From Fragilariopsis cylindrus CCMP1102 (taxonomy: Eukaryota > Bacillariophyta > Bacillariophyceae > Bacillariales > Bacillariaceae), in assembly GCA_900095095.1 (NCBI GenBank), contig FMBT01000307.1, forward strand, positions 248,001 through 312,000: a stretch of DNA of 64,000 bases, read 5' to 3'. Made by a program: the position numbers and the translations under genes. Positions 1 through 12,474 of the stretch are shown piece after piece. The notes beneath the pieces are model-generated. The model had not been told where the DNA came from, made no database searches, and was given only the letters and a program-made list of their open reading frames with translations. Numbering within the stretch: position 1 is the stretch's first letter; each line of letters starts with the position of its first letter.

Positions 1-31
1 TTTGTCCTCATTTCTAATTAAACGTTTTCAG

Positions 32-884
32 TAAGTCTCACGCGTCAGATGGACATGGTATGGCCCTCTTTTTGATGGATGCACTACTCAGTACTCTCAA
101 AGATCTAAGTGAACATCAAATAGAAGATATAGATACGTTGTTGTCGCAACTCAATCAAGAAGAGGACGAATTGTTTACTAATATCACGAATGCAGAGCTA
201 CCAGATAGGCACAATAGTTTGTTGAATCAAGACGCTCTTGAAGAAAAAATTGATACATCACTGATATTTAAAGGTCCAAGCATGTGTCACACGGCTAGGC
301 TACCATCTCAAACACGATATCTAGGGTACCTCACGGAAACAGATATGGTGGGTGGGCCGGCTCCTTACAAACACGAAACATACTACATTGGGTTCGATCA
401 AAAAATTGCAGCTAAAAGTCTCGAGCCTAATGGAACATTGCCTCTGGTGTACGAAATTAATAAGGAACGGGAGGAATGTTCAGGTGATATAGTTACTGTG
501 AAGCCGGACTATCCCGATTTTTTTTATGTAACTGAACGATATGGGTGGACCAAAATTACATTTCCCAACGAAGCCGAGAAAAATGCTTATGGATACGATC
601 CAAATCATTATAAAGGTATTATTATCTTACATATGCACGGTTGTCCTTGGGGTAAGTGTCCTGCAGATAGACTTGATGACGCAAGTTATATTGAAAAGAA
701 ATGGGAGATGAAGATCAACGGCCAGTCAGTATCAGCTCTGAAAAAATTGGGCGGTGGTGCTAGTGTTGCCATAGGTGAGAATGGACTATATTTCTCTCCC
801 AACTCGGACGGACAGTACGTAATTGAAACCAAAACGAACGAGCCAAAATCCTTTGTCAGAATCTCTAGTTTTGTACTGTATTGA
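32..884 (+). CDS. 3' exon of an unknown protein, possibly an SGNH-type hydrolase tail
   Basis: The frame is open before the first ATG at 60 and a good acceptor (TTTTCAG) ends at 31, so this is probably the last exon of a gene that begins left of the window. The peptide starts with a Ser-Asp-Gly-His-Gly stretch followed by a hydrophobic helix. That resembles the Asp-x-x-His end of SGNH hydrolases, but this is only inference. Near residue 190 there is a Cys-Pro-Trp-Gly-Lys-Cys motif, and the last 60 residues are beta-rich and end in Ser-Phe-Val-Leu-Tyr. No signal peptide or membrane segment is visible. I do not recognise the family. It is likely a real gene because the 275-codon frame is uninterrupted and of mixed composition. 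Confidence 0.55.
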
Positions 885-1275
885 TTTAATAATTCCTAAG
901 ATATTATACAATACATTTTGCCGCCTTTTTTTAGAATATTGTGAATATGGTCCGTATGTTCAACAAAAACATACATGATTTGCAAGTCTTTTAAAGCTTG
1001 TATTCATACGGTGCTAGTAGAACAGAATTACCATGTTGAAACCCAACAGGTTAACTCTTTGGGTCAATATTTTCCATATTTCCCCTTTATTCATACCCCC
1101 CAAATTAAATGTACAGTACCGTAAACAAGAACGGCAACCGCAGGATTTCAGATTGAAGATGAAGTTTTGAAGAAAAGCAGCGCAAACAAACATAATCCAT
1201 CACCAGTTCAATCAACAAAGAAGCTGAAAAACAACAACAACAACAACAACAACAAGTAACAACAAGAGGAAGAAT
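885..1275. other. Intergenic; AAC trinucleotide tract
   Basis: No coding frame. It holds the 3' flank of the first gene and the 5' leader of the SET gene. An AAC repeat lies at about 1230-1254, directly before the SET start codon, and a TACAGTA heptamer at 1112. Confidence 0.6.
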
Positions 1276-2692
1276 ATGTTTGTCGATATAGCAGCTACAT
1301 CATCCCTTTTTTCGACTCTGGCTTTGTTTCTATTGAAAGGCGATAAAATTATCGATCGCAATTCCATAGCGATATCTTCGTTACAACGAACGACGAGAAT
1401 ATCGGCATCTACTTTGAACAACGACAGTACTTCTATTAGTGCCATCCCTACCAAGAGCAGTACAAGTGATAATTTATTTGTCGGGGAATCTATTGAAAAG
1501 GAGAAATACCTAGATCTGTTGACATGGCTAAAACAACGCGATGCGACGATCAATGAATGTTTGGAAATTAAAGAATCCTCTCAAGGCCAAGGGTATGGAC
1601 TTTATGTGAATAAATCAATCCCAAAAGATGAATTACTGTTTTCCATTCCGCGTAGTTTATGGGTAACCATGGACAAGGCAACATCATCCACAGAGGATGG
1701 CGACGATGAATTTGGAGATACCCTTAAAGCTCTAATAGAAAAAGCCGGACCTGGTGGAGCTACGGTGAGTACTGTATGCTATTATTTATCCGTGATTGTC
1801 CATCGTTGTGCGCTGTGAATAAATAATAGTACAATTGGTTTGGCCAACTTTCTTTCTCACCAGGAGGTCTTTGTTATTGTTTTTACGGTGATATTTACTT
1901 GCGCACACGATATTTTCTTTGAGGTAGGTTTCACTTGCCTGCTACATGGCCAAGGAATATATTCTGTTGTGTTTAGAAGAAGAAGAAGAGAACCAATCGA
2001 GTCGTTGGGGGCCATACTTCAAAACCTTGCCATGGAAACGTGGTATCAATAACCAAGAACATATCTTATTTTGGCCTAACGAAAAAATAGAAACGTTGTT
2101 AAAGGGATCACTCTGTTACGAGGAAGCCAGAAGTCTTAGAAAGGAAGTTTCCTTTTCTATAAAAGTACTAGGACCGCTGTTAAAGAAGTCTATCAATGTG
2201 TCACGTGGACAGAAGACAACAAAGAATGTTTTTGAACAAATAACTTCCATACTTCCGTGGCGAAAGGTTCAGGAAGATAATGGTGAAAATGACGTTGTCG
2301 ATGACAAAATAATTTCCGATGCAATTAAAGGAGCATTTGTAAATCTTCTAACTCGTAGCTTTCTAGATGATGATGAAAATGAAAAATTGGTACCGCTCTT
2401 AGACCTAATGCAGCACAGCAACACGCCTAATGTAAGTCTGAAGGTCGTTAAAATTAAAAGTAGTAGTACATCAGAGGATACAGGTGTTGATACTGTAGTA
2501 GAAGTACGAGCAAATTGTGACATTGACGCTGGATTAGAAATGTTCAATCAATATCGGTCCGAAGAAGAAGAAAGTATGCCCTACGCACGATTCTTCACTC
2601 GATTTGGTTTTGTTCCGGGTATCATGGAGCCTATGGAAAATCTGTTAATAGATAAGAGCCCAATATTCTGGCCTAAAAAGGTAGAAGTCTAG
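1276..2692 (+). CDS. SET-domain protein lysine methyltransferase (Rubisco LSMT/SETD3-4 type)
   Basis: Two exons, 1276..1764 and 1928..2692, join in phase at a GT-AG intron to give 417 residues. The first exon holds a hydrophobic N-terminus and the opening of the SET fold (Gly-x-Gly-Leu-Tyr, then an Ile-Pro-Arg-Ser-Leu-Trp segment). The second continues with the helical insert typical of the plant LSMT/SETD3 class, then the knot-forming part: Leu-Leu-Asp-Leu-Met-Gln-His-Ser near 2398 and Glu-Met-Phe-Asn-Gln-Tyr near 2540. In the family the first motif is normally Asn-His-Ser; here Gln replaces Asn. Members transfer methyl groups from S-adenosylmethionine to lysine (sometimes histidine) of non-histone proteins. 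The substrate cannot be told. The Rubis-subs-bind domain appears short or missing, since the protein ends about 50 residues after the SET core. Confidence 0.8.
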
Positions 2693-2744
2693 AAAGATAT
2701 ATATAATGATATAAAAGAGTTTCCTTTGAACATCCGAGTTGCCA

Positions 2745-2768
2745 CTCGTAAAGTGTGCACTTTACGAG
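2745..2768. repeat. Perfect inverted repeat, 11-base arms, 2-base loop
   Basis: CTCGTAAAGTG, then TG, then CACTTTACGAG. It begins 53 bases after the SET stop codon. It could fold in the 3' UTR or be a palindromic protein-binding site; nothing decides between these. Confidence 0.7.
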
Positions 2769-3075
2769 CGCATACGTTATATGCTATATACTATAAATAC
2801 TTATTGTCATTGCAACCAATAACGTTAGCTAGTTAGTATGCACAAGTTTTTTGAACAAAAATGCTTTGTTCGCATTCCCCAAAACATGGGAAACCACGCC
2901 ACCTCAACAGTTGTATCTTCTAGTTTAGCTACTTAGTGCTTGAGGCAGGAAGGAACTTACAGGGCAATCATTTTGGATTCGATTCTAGCTATTGTACTGC
3001 AGTAGATATTCAGCAAAAATCTGATTTTTTCGAGAGAAAAAACATAGTAGATATAGAGTTCCCGTAGTCGCCGCT

Positions 3076-3083
3076 TTTCGCGC
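3076..3083 (+). promoter_or_regulatory. E2F-like site upstream of POP
   Basis: TTTCGCGC, inside TTTTCGCGCGC, fits the E2F/DP consensus TTTSSCGC. It lies about 180 bases before the POP start codon. E2F control of replication genes is established in plants and animals; its use here is inferred. Confidence 0.4.
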
Positions 3084-3262
3084 GCTTTTCTTGTAGACCA
3101 TTGGTCAATCAATCAATCAAGCCATCATTATTTTTTCAATCAAAACAAGATAATCGTTTCCGTGATTACACAAATCACATTTTAAACTAAGCCCACAACA
3201 TCGAATCGAGTACACTCCCATTCCTATAACCTCAATTTAAACGTCTATTCAAACTATATTGA

Positions 3263-6200
3263 ATGGCAACTCCTACTGTATTACGAAGGTGTCCGATCAT
3301 ACCGTGGCGACTACTGATAGGAGCAACACTACTAATATTCTTCGTCTCTCTACAACAAAATAAACAATTGCAACGAAGAGCAGGAGTGGTTACTGCGTTC
3401 GGTAGTACCAGCAGGACAACGAGAAGGAATTTACAAAGAGATATTGGTAGTGAAATTAATAGTTGTGATACAACAATGTCAAGAATGATTCGGTCATCCA
3501 TCGCATCGACGAGAAGATCGACGTCGTTCACTACTTCTTGTCGTCGTCGCCTACGATCTTCTTCTTCTTCATTGTATTCATTTTCAAATTTGGAATCAAG
3601 AGAGACTCAGATAGGAAGCTACCACAAGGAACAATCAATTCCAAGCACAATATTTAGTAGGACTCAATCATCGCTTTTTAGAACAAGCTCGTCAATAACA
3701 ACAACATCAACAATAATCAATTCAAAATTCAGAAGAAATAGATTTTTTTCTTCCAATGTTCCAACTTTGCTGCATTCTACCGCTTCCCCTACTTCAACTG
3801 AAGAAGATTCGATGGATACAACTTATGAAAAAGATAATTTTTAGAAGAAGAAGGAAAAGAAGAAACAATAAACAATAAAGATGATTTGTTGGAGGGATTA
3901 ATATCGAAGCCAGTTGAAGGAGGGAATTGGGTTCCTGGCGCGAGCCTTGATTGGGCTACAGATTTTGGACGAAGATCTCCAGAGTACGATAAATTATGCC
4001 GCGAAGACGAAACATCCTTTTATCGTCTTCATCCCGGCGACGAGGGATATTTCGATGTTACAGATATAGATTCCCAAATTCAAAATGCTACCATAGTTCG
4101 AACAAAAGAACAAGCACGTATCGTTATGGAAAAACTTATGAATGCAAATCCTGGTCTCTTTCATGCATGCGATACCGAAGTTATGGATATTAAACTAAAG
4201 GAAGTAGGACCTGTAGGGAATGGATACGTCACATGTTTAAGTGTATACTCTGGACCTAACTTCGACTATGGACTCGGTGCACCGATCGGATCGACATTAT
4301 GGATCGACAATCTTGATGATGCACATGGGATATTACAAGAATTCAAACCATGGATGGAAGACGAACGATTCAAAAAAATCTGGCACAATTATGGTTTTGA
4401 TCGCCACGTTATGTGGAATGAAGGAATTGACTGTAGGGGCTTTGGAGGGGATACAATGCACATGGCTCGTTTGCAAGATACAAGCCGTATGAAGAACGGT
4501 GGTGGTGGGTACAGTCTTGAGGCACTAACGTCGGAGTTGCTGAATATGAGGAAACGTCCAATGAAAGAAATCTTTGGAGTCGCACGCATTAAAAAAGATG
4601 GTAGTCCAGGAAGTCTGGTTGATGTTCCTCCCATAGAGGTCTTGCAACGAGATCCCGAGTTCCGTAAGAATTTCATCGCATACTCGTGTTACGATGCTGT
4701 TGGGACTTGGGAATTACACCAACGTTTAGTAGCTCTGTTGAAGAAAATGGAATGGATTTCGAAAGATACCAACCTTTTCGACTATTACTGGGAAAATATG
4801 AGATATTTTGCCGAAGTTTTGACAGATATGGAAAGAAGGGGAATCCGAGTTGATGCCAAGGATTATTTGGCATCAGTAGAAGTACAGGCACGGAAAGATC
4901 GGAAGGAGCATCTCAAGAAATTTCGACAATGGGCGGCTGGAATAATAGGTCCAGATGGTCTAGCGATCAATCCTGCTAGTGCTACTCAATTGGCTACATT
5001 TCTTTTTGGTGGCTCTCAAAACTTAAAACTAAGGAACCTACCGAAGATGTTAGAGTCTTCAAAGTGGCGCGAGAAGAGGTCCCTGAGGATGCAATAAAGG
5101 CGTATACAGAATTCGATGAAAAGAAAAAAGAACAAATCCATCCAAAGGTATGTCTTCATTTTGTTTTTTATGAGAGAGAATGTTTTGATATCCTTTCTAT
5201 GATCGGTTCTTAAACCTGCTTCTATAGTGTGCTGATAATTTTTCTCTTTTCTTTCCATTTAATTCTAGATAAGGGAAATGATTCGAACCAATTAGATCGA
5301 ATGACGTTGCTCAGCTGAAGGCTCTTTGTAAAGAATACGGTCTAAAGGTCGCTGGTAAAAAGGCACTGTTGAAGGAGCGTCTTTCTGAACATCTCCTTTC
5401 GGATCCGATAAATGAGGTAGAAGATGACGAATTTGATCAAATGTCGGATGACGAACTGCGTCAAGCGGTCACCGCTAGAAATCTAGACGAGGGTGGTGAT
5501 AGATCAGAATTGTTGAAAAGACTACGAGATGATATCCAGTATATGCATGATCTAGAGACTGCGGTTGCGCCAAATGCGTCAGGATACAGGACAATCATTG
5601 AGGCTTTAGAAGCAGCTGCTACTGAAGGTGGCGTAACTGAAGAAATCCTGGCGAGTTTAAAGGAAAAATCCATGGAAAAATCTAAATTCATAGATGTGAC
5701 CGTTCGTAGTATTGGTATGGACGCTATAAAGCATACTGCGGGAGGAGCTCCTAGCGTTACTGCTGACGTACTTCGCGAACTTGCTGGAGATCCATTCGAG
5801 GATCCACCTAAGTATGGATTGGCATATAATTATTTCGGTGGTAATGAGCGTGGTCATGAGGCATGTGTAGCCTTATTTAGCCTTTGCGCAATAGGATCTA
5901 TCGATACGATGATTGCAAATTTTCTCACTAGTTTGCAATTTCTGGCTGATCACGATAGTAGAGTCCACTGTTCGTTAAATCTTAACACAGAAACAGGACG
6001 ACTTTCTTCCCGTCGACCAAATCTTCAAAACCAGCCAGCACTTGAAAAAGATAAATACAAGATCCGTCAAGCATTTCAAGCATCACCAGGGAATAATTTG
6101 ATTGTTGCAGATTACGGACAACTTGAGCTTCGTTTGTTGGCTTCTATGACAAGATGTAAATCAATGATTGACGCTTTCGATGCTGGTGGGGACTTCCATT

Positions 6201-6874
6201 CTAGAACTGCTATGGATATGTTTGATCATGTGAAGCAAGCGGTTGATGACGGTGACGTCCTTCTTGAATGGGATTATTCGAATGGGGACCCTCCGAAACC
6301 ACTATTGAAGGATAAGTTTGCATCTGAAAGACGGAAGGCCAAGACGCTGAATTTTTCTATCGCCTATGGCAAGACAGCACACGGTCTCAGTCAAGATTGG
6401 GGTGTGTCACCGACAGAAGCTCAGGAAATGTTAGAAAAATGGTATGAAGCACGTCCTGAAGTTCGTGACTGGCAAGCAAACACAAAGGCGTATGCTAGAA
6501 AGTTTGGCCTCACACGGACATTGATGGGCCGATACCGACAACTTCCTGATGCGATGGGACCTAACCAAAGATTCATCGGCGCTGCAGAACGTGCCAGTAT
6601 CAACACACCTATCCAAGGAGGCGCTGCTGATGTAGCCATGCTCGCTATGAACAAGATCAATAGGAGTGAAAAATTGAAACGACTGGGTTGGATCCTTATG
6701 TTGCAAATTCACGATGAAGTCATTCTAGAAGGGCCAGAAGAGACGGCCATAGAGGCATTCGATGAGGTTATCGATTGTATGGAATCCCCTTGGGCAAAGG
6801 GACTTTCGAAGACCGCTGTGCCTCTGCTAGTAGATGGATCTTGGCAACACAAAAACTGGTACGAGGCCAAATAA
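3263..6874 (+). CDS. POP: Plant and protist organellar DNA polymerase (POP), plastid-targeted, with SAP motifs
   Basis: Family A polymerase that replicates organelle DNA. The first ~35 residues form a signal peptide ending in Val-Thr-Ala-Phe-Gly, close to the diatom ASAFAP plastid motif, followed by a long Ser/Arg-rich transit region. The 3'-5' exonuclease follows: Asp-Thr-Glu (exo I, near 4178), Asn-x-x-Phe-Asp (exo II, near 4390) and Tyr-x-x-x-Asp (exo III, near 4685). Two SAP-type helical motifs lie at about 5300-5395 and 5435-5535. The polymerase domain has motif A (Asp-Tyr-Gly-Gln-Leu-Glu-Leu-Arg, ~6112), the O-helix (Arg-Arg-x-x-x-Lys, ~6330) and motif C (His-Asp-Glu, ~6710). An intron lies at about 5148-5268. 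The frame shifts near 3840, 5030 and 5295. Each shift is explained by one base lost from an A or T run, and conservation resumes at once, so assembly indels are likelier than decay. Confidence 0.88.
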
Positions 6875-7018
6875 CATTTTTAATTTAACAAATAGTCAAA
6901 CAATGATATATTCCAGTCTTCTATTAGTAAACAAACATACTTTTCCAGTCTTCTATTATGTGTAAAAGTAAAATTGATTTTATTATAGCGTTAGAAAGGA
7001 ACTGTCTATTATTGTTAT

Positions 7019-10000
7019 TTAATCTGCACACCGTTGAGTTTGCTCTGGTGTCATATCAGATCCAACAGGCAAGAAACACATATCACCTTCTGGAGCTGAC
7101 GCGGAGACTCTGAGAACTTGTGTAGCATCTTCAGCCGGTGAGACAACAGCAGTCTTGCTTTCCGAGGGAGGGTAAACTTGCCAGAATTTATTCTTTTCTT
7201 CGTCCCAATTTCCCAATATCTCGTCGGCTCTTTCGCTTCCTGTAAGTTCAAAATGGCGCTCAATCATGTGCTTAAGCTGCATTTCACCTTCAGCCGTAGC
7301 AAGTTTTTGAACTTTCACAATCTCTAGGTTCACCTTATCGTCGAAAGAATTATCAGCATCGTAAAAATATCCAATACCACCCGTCATACCGGCTCCAACA
7401 TTTCTACCCACGCTGCCAAGAATTACTACAACACCTCCTGTCATATATTCACAGCAGTGATCACCGGCTCCTTCAGCAACTGCAAAGGCTCCGCTATTAC
7501 GGACGCAAAATCTTTCACCAGCTCTACCATTTGCATGGAAATCACCTCCGGTAGCACCATAAAGGCAGGCGTTACCGATAATACTTGAATCAGCTGAGAC
7601 AAAACTAGCTTCAGGACTAGGAACAACAATAATATCTCCACCGTGCATACCCTTTCCAACATAATCGTTACCCTCGCCCACAAGACGAAGGCTTAATCCT
7701 GGTAAAGTGAATGCTCCGAACGACTGACCTGCACTACCTTCAAATTGCACGTTAATTTGACCCTTAAAGCCTTTATTGCCGTGAGCACGGGCGATGTCTC
7801 CAGAAAGCATTGCACCCGAACTGCGGTCCGTGTTTTTGATAGGAACAGTCACAACTGCTTCTCCTGAATTGTCCTTGATGATCTTTTCAATATCAGCATT
7901 ACTGCATAGCTCACGATCAAGATCTGAGCTGAAATTATTGACATGAACGACCTCCTCTTTTGGTACTTGGATTCCGCCTTCAATTGTTGCCTTTAAGAAA
8001 GAACGATCTTTTTCGGAATTTGGAACGCCGGAAAAGAATTTATCAACATTAACTCCCTTTGTCTTGGCAACTCGACCATTTTGTTCCGGGCTTGCCTTAA
8101 GAAGATCAGCACGTCCAATGACATCGTCCAAACTCTTGTAACCAAGATGCGCTAACAATTCACGAACTTCTTCTGCTACAAACTCAAAAAAGTTGACCAC
8201 ATGCTCAGGTGTTCCAGGGAATCTCTTTCGGAGTTGTTCCTTTTGACTTGTTACACCCACCGGGCAAGTGTTAAGATGGCATACTCGAGCCATAACACAT
8301 CCTTCAGCAATCATAGCAATTGTTCCAAAACCTACTTGTTCCGCTCCAAGTAAAGAGGCTACGACAACATCTCGTCCAGTTCGGATACCACCATCAACAC
8401 GCAAAACAACACGATCACGAAGACCATTAGAGAACAAGGCAGAGTGGGCCTCTGTCAGTCCAAGTTCCCATGGACCTCCAGCGTGCTTGATGGAGGATAG
8501 CGGAGATGCTCCTGTACCACCGTCCCCGCCAGAAATTTGGATAACGTCCGCATTAGCCTTCGCCACACCACATGCGACAGTTCCAATTCCAATCGAGGAG
8601 ACAAGTTTAACAGATACTCCTGCCTTCTCATTAATGGCGTGTAAATCGTGGATCAATTGAGCTAAATCCTCAATACTATAAATGTCATGATGGGGAGGAG
8701 GTGAAATCAAAGTGACACCTTCCTTGCTGGCACGTAATCCAGCAATATATTCCGAAACCTTTGGACCAGGAAGCTGACCACCCTCACCAGGTTTGGCTCC
8801 TTGAGCCATCTTGATCTCTAGCTGTTTGGCTGTAACAAGAAATTCAGGAGTTACTCCGAATCGTCCACTGGCAACTTGATGAACAAATGAATTTGCAGAA
8901 TCGCCGTTTTTCAATCCAGCCAAATGGGGGAAAGTAGCACTTCTACCTCTGTCATCGACGTCAGTGAGTGGTTTGATTCTGATAGTATCCTCGCCACCCT
9001 CTCCAGAGTTAGACTTTCCACCGATACGATTGACAGCAATGGCTAAGGTCTCGTGAGCTTCACGACTGAGAGCTCCAAGGGACATGGCACCAGTACAAAA
9101 ACGTTGCATGATTTCGGAGGCGGGTTCGACCTCGTCAATTGATATGCTTTTGCGATCAGAATCAAAATCAAGAAGATCTCTAATATTAGCAAGGGGTGCG
9201 CTTTCTAGACTTTTCCTGAAGATTTCATAATTAGCAAAGTTCTTTGGTTTCACACCGTCATTTTCAAGTTCATCCCTACCCTTCGCAGCACTAACACCTT
9301 TGTCTAGACCAATTGCATCATGCAATAGTTTCGCTAGATCAGCAGAGTTTGCATGGTATTCACCTAGCTTCGGCACAGGCTTGTAGTATCCATAATTCAC
9401 AAGCTTCTTCCCATGGCTCTCAGGGCGCATCATGATGGTTTCAGAAGCAAGATCCTCAAGATCTAGACCACCGATACGGCTAGTGGTACCCTTGAAACTT
9501 CGATCGATTACATCGTCGCCAAGACCAATTGCTTCAAAAATTTGCGCTCCAGAATACGAAGTGAGCAATGAAATTCCAATCTTCGACAAAATTTTCAATA
9601 GACCGTTTTCGACGGCAGTTCTGTAATTTTCTTGAGCTTCAGCCAACGTAGTTGTTGTTAGCTTGCCATTTTCCATCATCTTTTGAGTTCTCTTCTGACC
9701 GTGCCACTGCTTGACAGTTTCAAGTGCAAGGTAGGGATGGACAGCGTTGGCTCCATACCCAACAAGACAGGCGAAGTGATGAGTAGACCATGCTGAACCT
9801 GTCTCAGAAACTAGACCAGTGTCCATACGAAGACCCTCTTCGATAAGTCGATGATGAACAGCGCCTACGGCCAAGAGTGGTGAAATATATGTTGTTTCGT
9901 CCAAGTCTGCCTGATCAGCACCGACATCACTAAGAATCAAGACTTCAGCTCCAGCCTTGACTTGTTCGACTGCCGCATTACAAAGAGAGTCTAGTGCGGT

Positions 10001-12474
10001 GTTAATTCCTTCAGGACCACTGGATAAAGGATATCTAGTTGACAATGTAGATTGCTTGAAACCACCATTTTCATCCTCGGCGAATGAAGCAATTCTTTCC
10101 ATCTCGGCACTGTTCAAGACTGGTGATTCAAGGTGAATTAGTCGGGCTCCTTCTTCGCTAACCTTGTAGATGCTTTCCTTCTTCCCAAGAGTCATTCCGA
10201 GGGACATAACAACACCTTCACGAAGAGGATCGATAGGAGGGTTCGTAACTTGTGCGAACCGCTGTTTGAAGTAGTTGTACAAAGTGTGTGGGCGTTCAGA
10301 AAGGCATGCAATTGGTGCATCGTCTCCCATTGAATAAGTTGTTTCCTTGGCAGCTCCTGCCATATCTTGGATTTGCATTCCAATGTCTTCAAGACCCCAT
10401 CCGAAAGTAGATTGAGCAAACGTAGTTGTTTCGTCGTCATACATGCGTTCATCTACACCTGGGATTTTTCTTACGTCTTTTCTCTGAGCTGCAATCCATT
10501 CACCATATGGATGATCTGCGTGTTTTATGTAATGTGAGAAGATGTAAAAAGACAATAATCATGTTAGTATAATGAGTTGAAATAAGAAATATGTAGTTGT
10601 ATGCCATATCTACAAATGCGCCGAGATGATGAGTCACTTACGACTGGCAATTTCACTCTTGATGGCAATATTATCCTTAAATTCTCCGGACACCAAATCG
10701 ACATTAATCATTTGACCCGGACCTAATCGACCTTTTTCAACAATATCTGACTCGAGAAGGTCAGGGATGACACCGGTTTCACTCATCATGAAAACTGTAC
10801 CATCCTTTGTTTTAGAGTATCGTGCTGGTCGTAACCCATTTCTATCCAAAGAGGCACCAATCGATTTTCCGTCAGAGTAGACTAGAAGAGCAGGACCATC
10901 CCACGCCTCCAAAAGACCACCATGGAACTTGTAGAAATCGGTAATTTCAGGATTCTCTTTCAAATCTGGGTTTTCCATGTACGCAGTTGGGACCATGGCC
11001 ATTAATGCACAAGGAGCAGTGTGGCGAGATTGACACATCAGTTCGAATACTCCATCAAGGTTAGCAGAATCAGATCGATCCAAGCTAACAACAGGTTCTA
11101 ATACGGATGGAATATCCTGAGTATTGCACATCTGTATAATATTTTCTGTAGATTCATAATCCACTAGATCACTCACACAAGTATCACCCACACAATCCTG
11201 ATCATTGCCCTTAGAGGCTTCTCGAGCCTTGATCCAATTGACATTTCCTAACAACGTATTAATTTCTCCATTATGTCCAACGGTACGCATGGGTTGTGCA
11301 AGAGGCCACTTTGGAGTGGTGTTAGTCGAAAAGCGACGATGGTAGATAATAAATTTGGATGTATAATCAGGATTGACTAAATCTTTGTAGAATTGTGATA
11401 AAACAGCTGATTGGACCATACCCTTGTATACAATAGTTCGAGAACTAAATGATGCAACATAAACAACACCGTCATCATCATCCCATTCTAATCCAGCATT
11501 CTTCAATTCGACCGAAAATCGTCGTCTGACTAAGTACAAGGTCCGTTCGAAGCCATCTCGTCCAGAATCATCACTATCATCAAGACGTTGAGGTGCCTTA
11601 ACGAAGAATTGCCAAACACTTGGCATAGCATCCAATGCTTGTGGTCCCAGTACACTAGGATCAACAGGTACTTCTCTCCAACCCAAGAAATCAAGTTCGT
11701 TCGCCTTACAAACTGATTCGATAAGTGTCTTGATACCATCACGACGTGATTCATCACCAGGTAAGAAAACCATACCAACACCCGGTTTCTGGCAACTATC
11801 TGATCGGAAATCCTCAAAAAGCTTCCATGGGATTTCTGTCATAATACCGGCACCATCTCCAGAGATTCCATCTCCTCCACATCCTCCTCTATGTTCCATA
11901 CAGGTTAGTGCGGAAAGTCCCTGTTGGACAACTTTATGGGTACCAAATTCTGCGATGACGATGATAATGATGATGAAAAAAGGTTTGTGGGGGTGAGAGA
12001 GTTGAAAGTTATTCAAATAATAATATTTTAATTACTTGATGCCCCACATACCACAACGTTCAGGATTTGATTTTGGGTCGATCGAGAACATGGTACTGTG
12101 AACAAGTACTGTGAACAAGTATACATTTTAATTGGACTCCATAACTTACCACCATTCTGTGTATTGGAAACGAAACCAACTCCACATGCATCACGTTCTT
12201 TAGTAAGAGCCATAGGACCATCAAAGATATTACTTTGTTCCTCAGATGATTTAAATGCCATGTTTAAGCGTGACCATGGTTCATTTACACGATCGGCAGA
12301 AGAAAAACATTCTTCATGACGAAATGGAGACGACGACGATGTTGATGCTGTTGTTGTTGCTGCTGTGTTTTTCACTGACGATTGATGATGCGATGGAGAA
12401 AAACCCAAAGTTGTTGTCGTTAATAGTATCGTCGACAACGACAACAGACTGGCAGTAGATGAAAGAAACTGCAT
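7019..12474 (-). CDS. glsF: Ferredoxin-dependent glutamate synthase (Fd-GOGAT), plastid
   Basis: Three exons on the minus strand, 12474..12150, 11949..10642 and 10515..7019, splice in phase with GT-AG ends to 1709 residues without a break. The enzyme makes two glutamates from glutamine and 2-oxoglutarate in the plastid GS/GOGAT cycle. The N-terminus is a signal peptide ending Leu-Gly-Phe-Ser-Pro, a diatom plastid-import motif. The order then is: the class II amidotransferase beginning at Ala-Cys-Gly-Val-Gly-Phe (catalytic Cys after processing); the central domain; the FMN-binding synthase domain (Pro-Gly-Glu-Gly-Gly-Gln-Leu-Pro-Gly); the three cysteines of the 3Fe-4S cluster (Cys-x5-Cys-x4-Cys, near 8265); and the GXGXG beta-helix domain. 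There is no NAD(P)H-binding beta subunit, and the tail resembles plant and cyanobacterial ferredoxin enzymes. The exact electron donor is inferred from this architecture. Confidence 0.93.

Larger units (their letters stand above)
2693..3262. other. Intergenic between SET gene and POP
   Basis: No coding frame seen. It carries the inverted repeat at 2745 and an E2F-like site at 3076. The rest is AT-rich promoter or leader sequence for the downstream polymerase gene. Confidence 0.6.

Noticed and set aside
1212-1553. Antisense frame over the SET gene start
   Set aside because: A shadow of the SET exon; the Val run is the reverse reading of the AAC repeat.
3263-5097. Programmed ribosomal frameshifting in POP
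   Set aside because: Three unrelated sites, no shared slippery heptamer or pseudoknot, and each is fixed by one base in a short run; sequence error is simpler.
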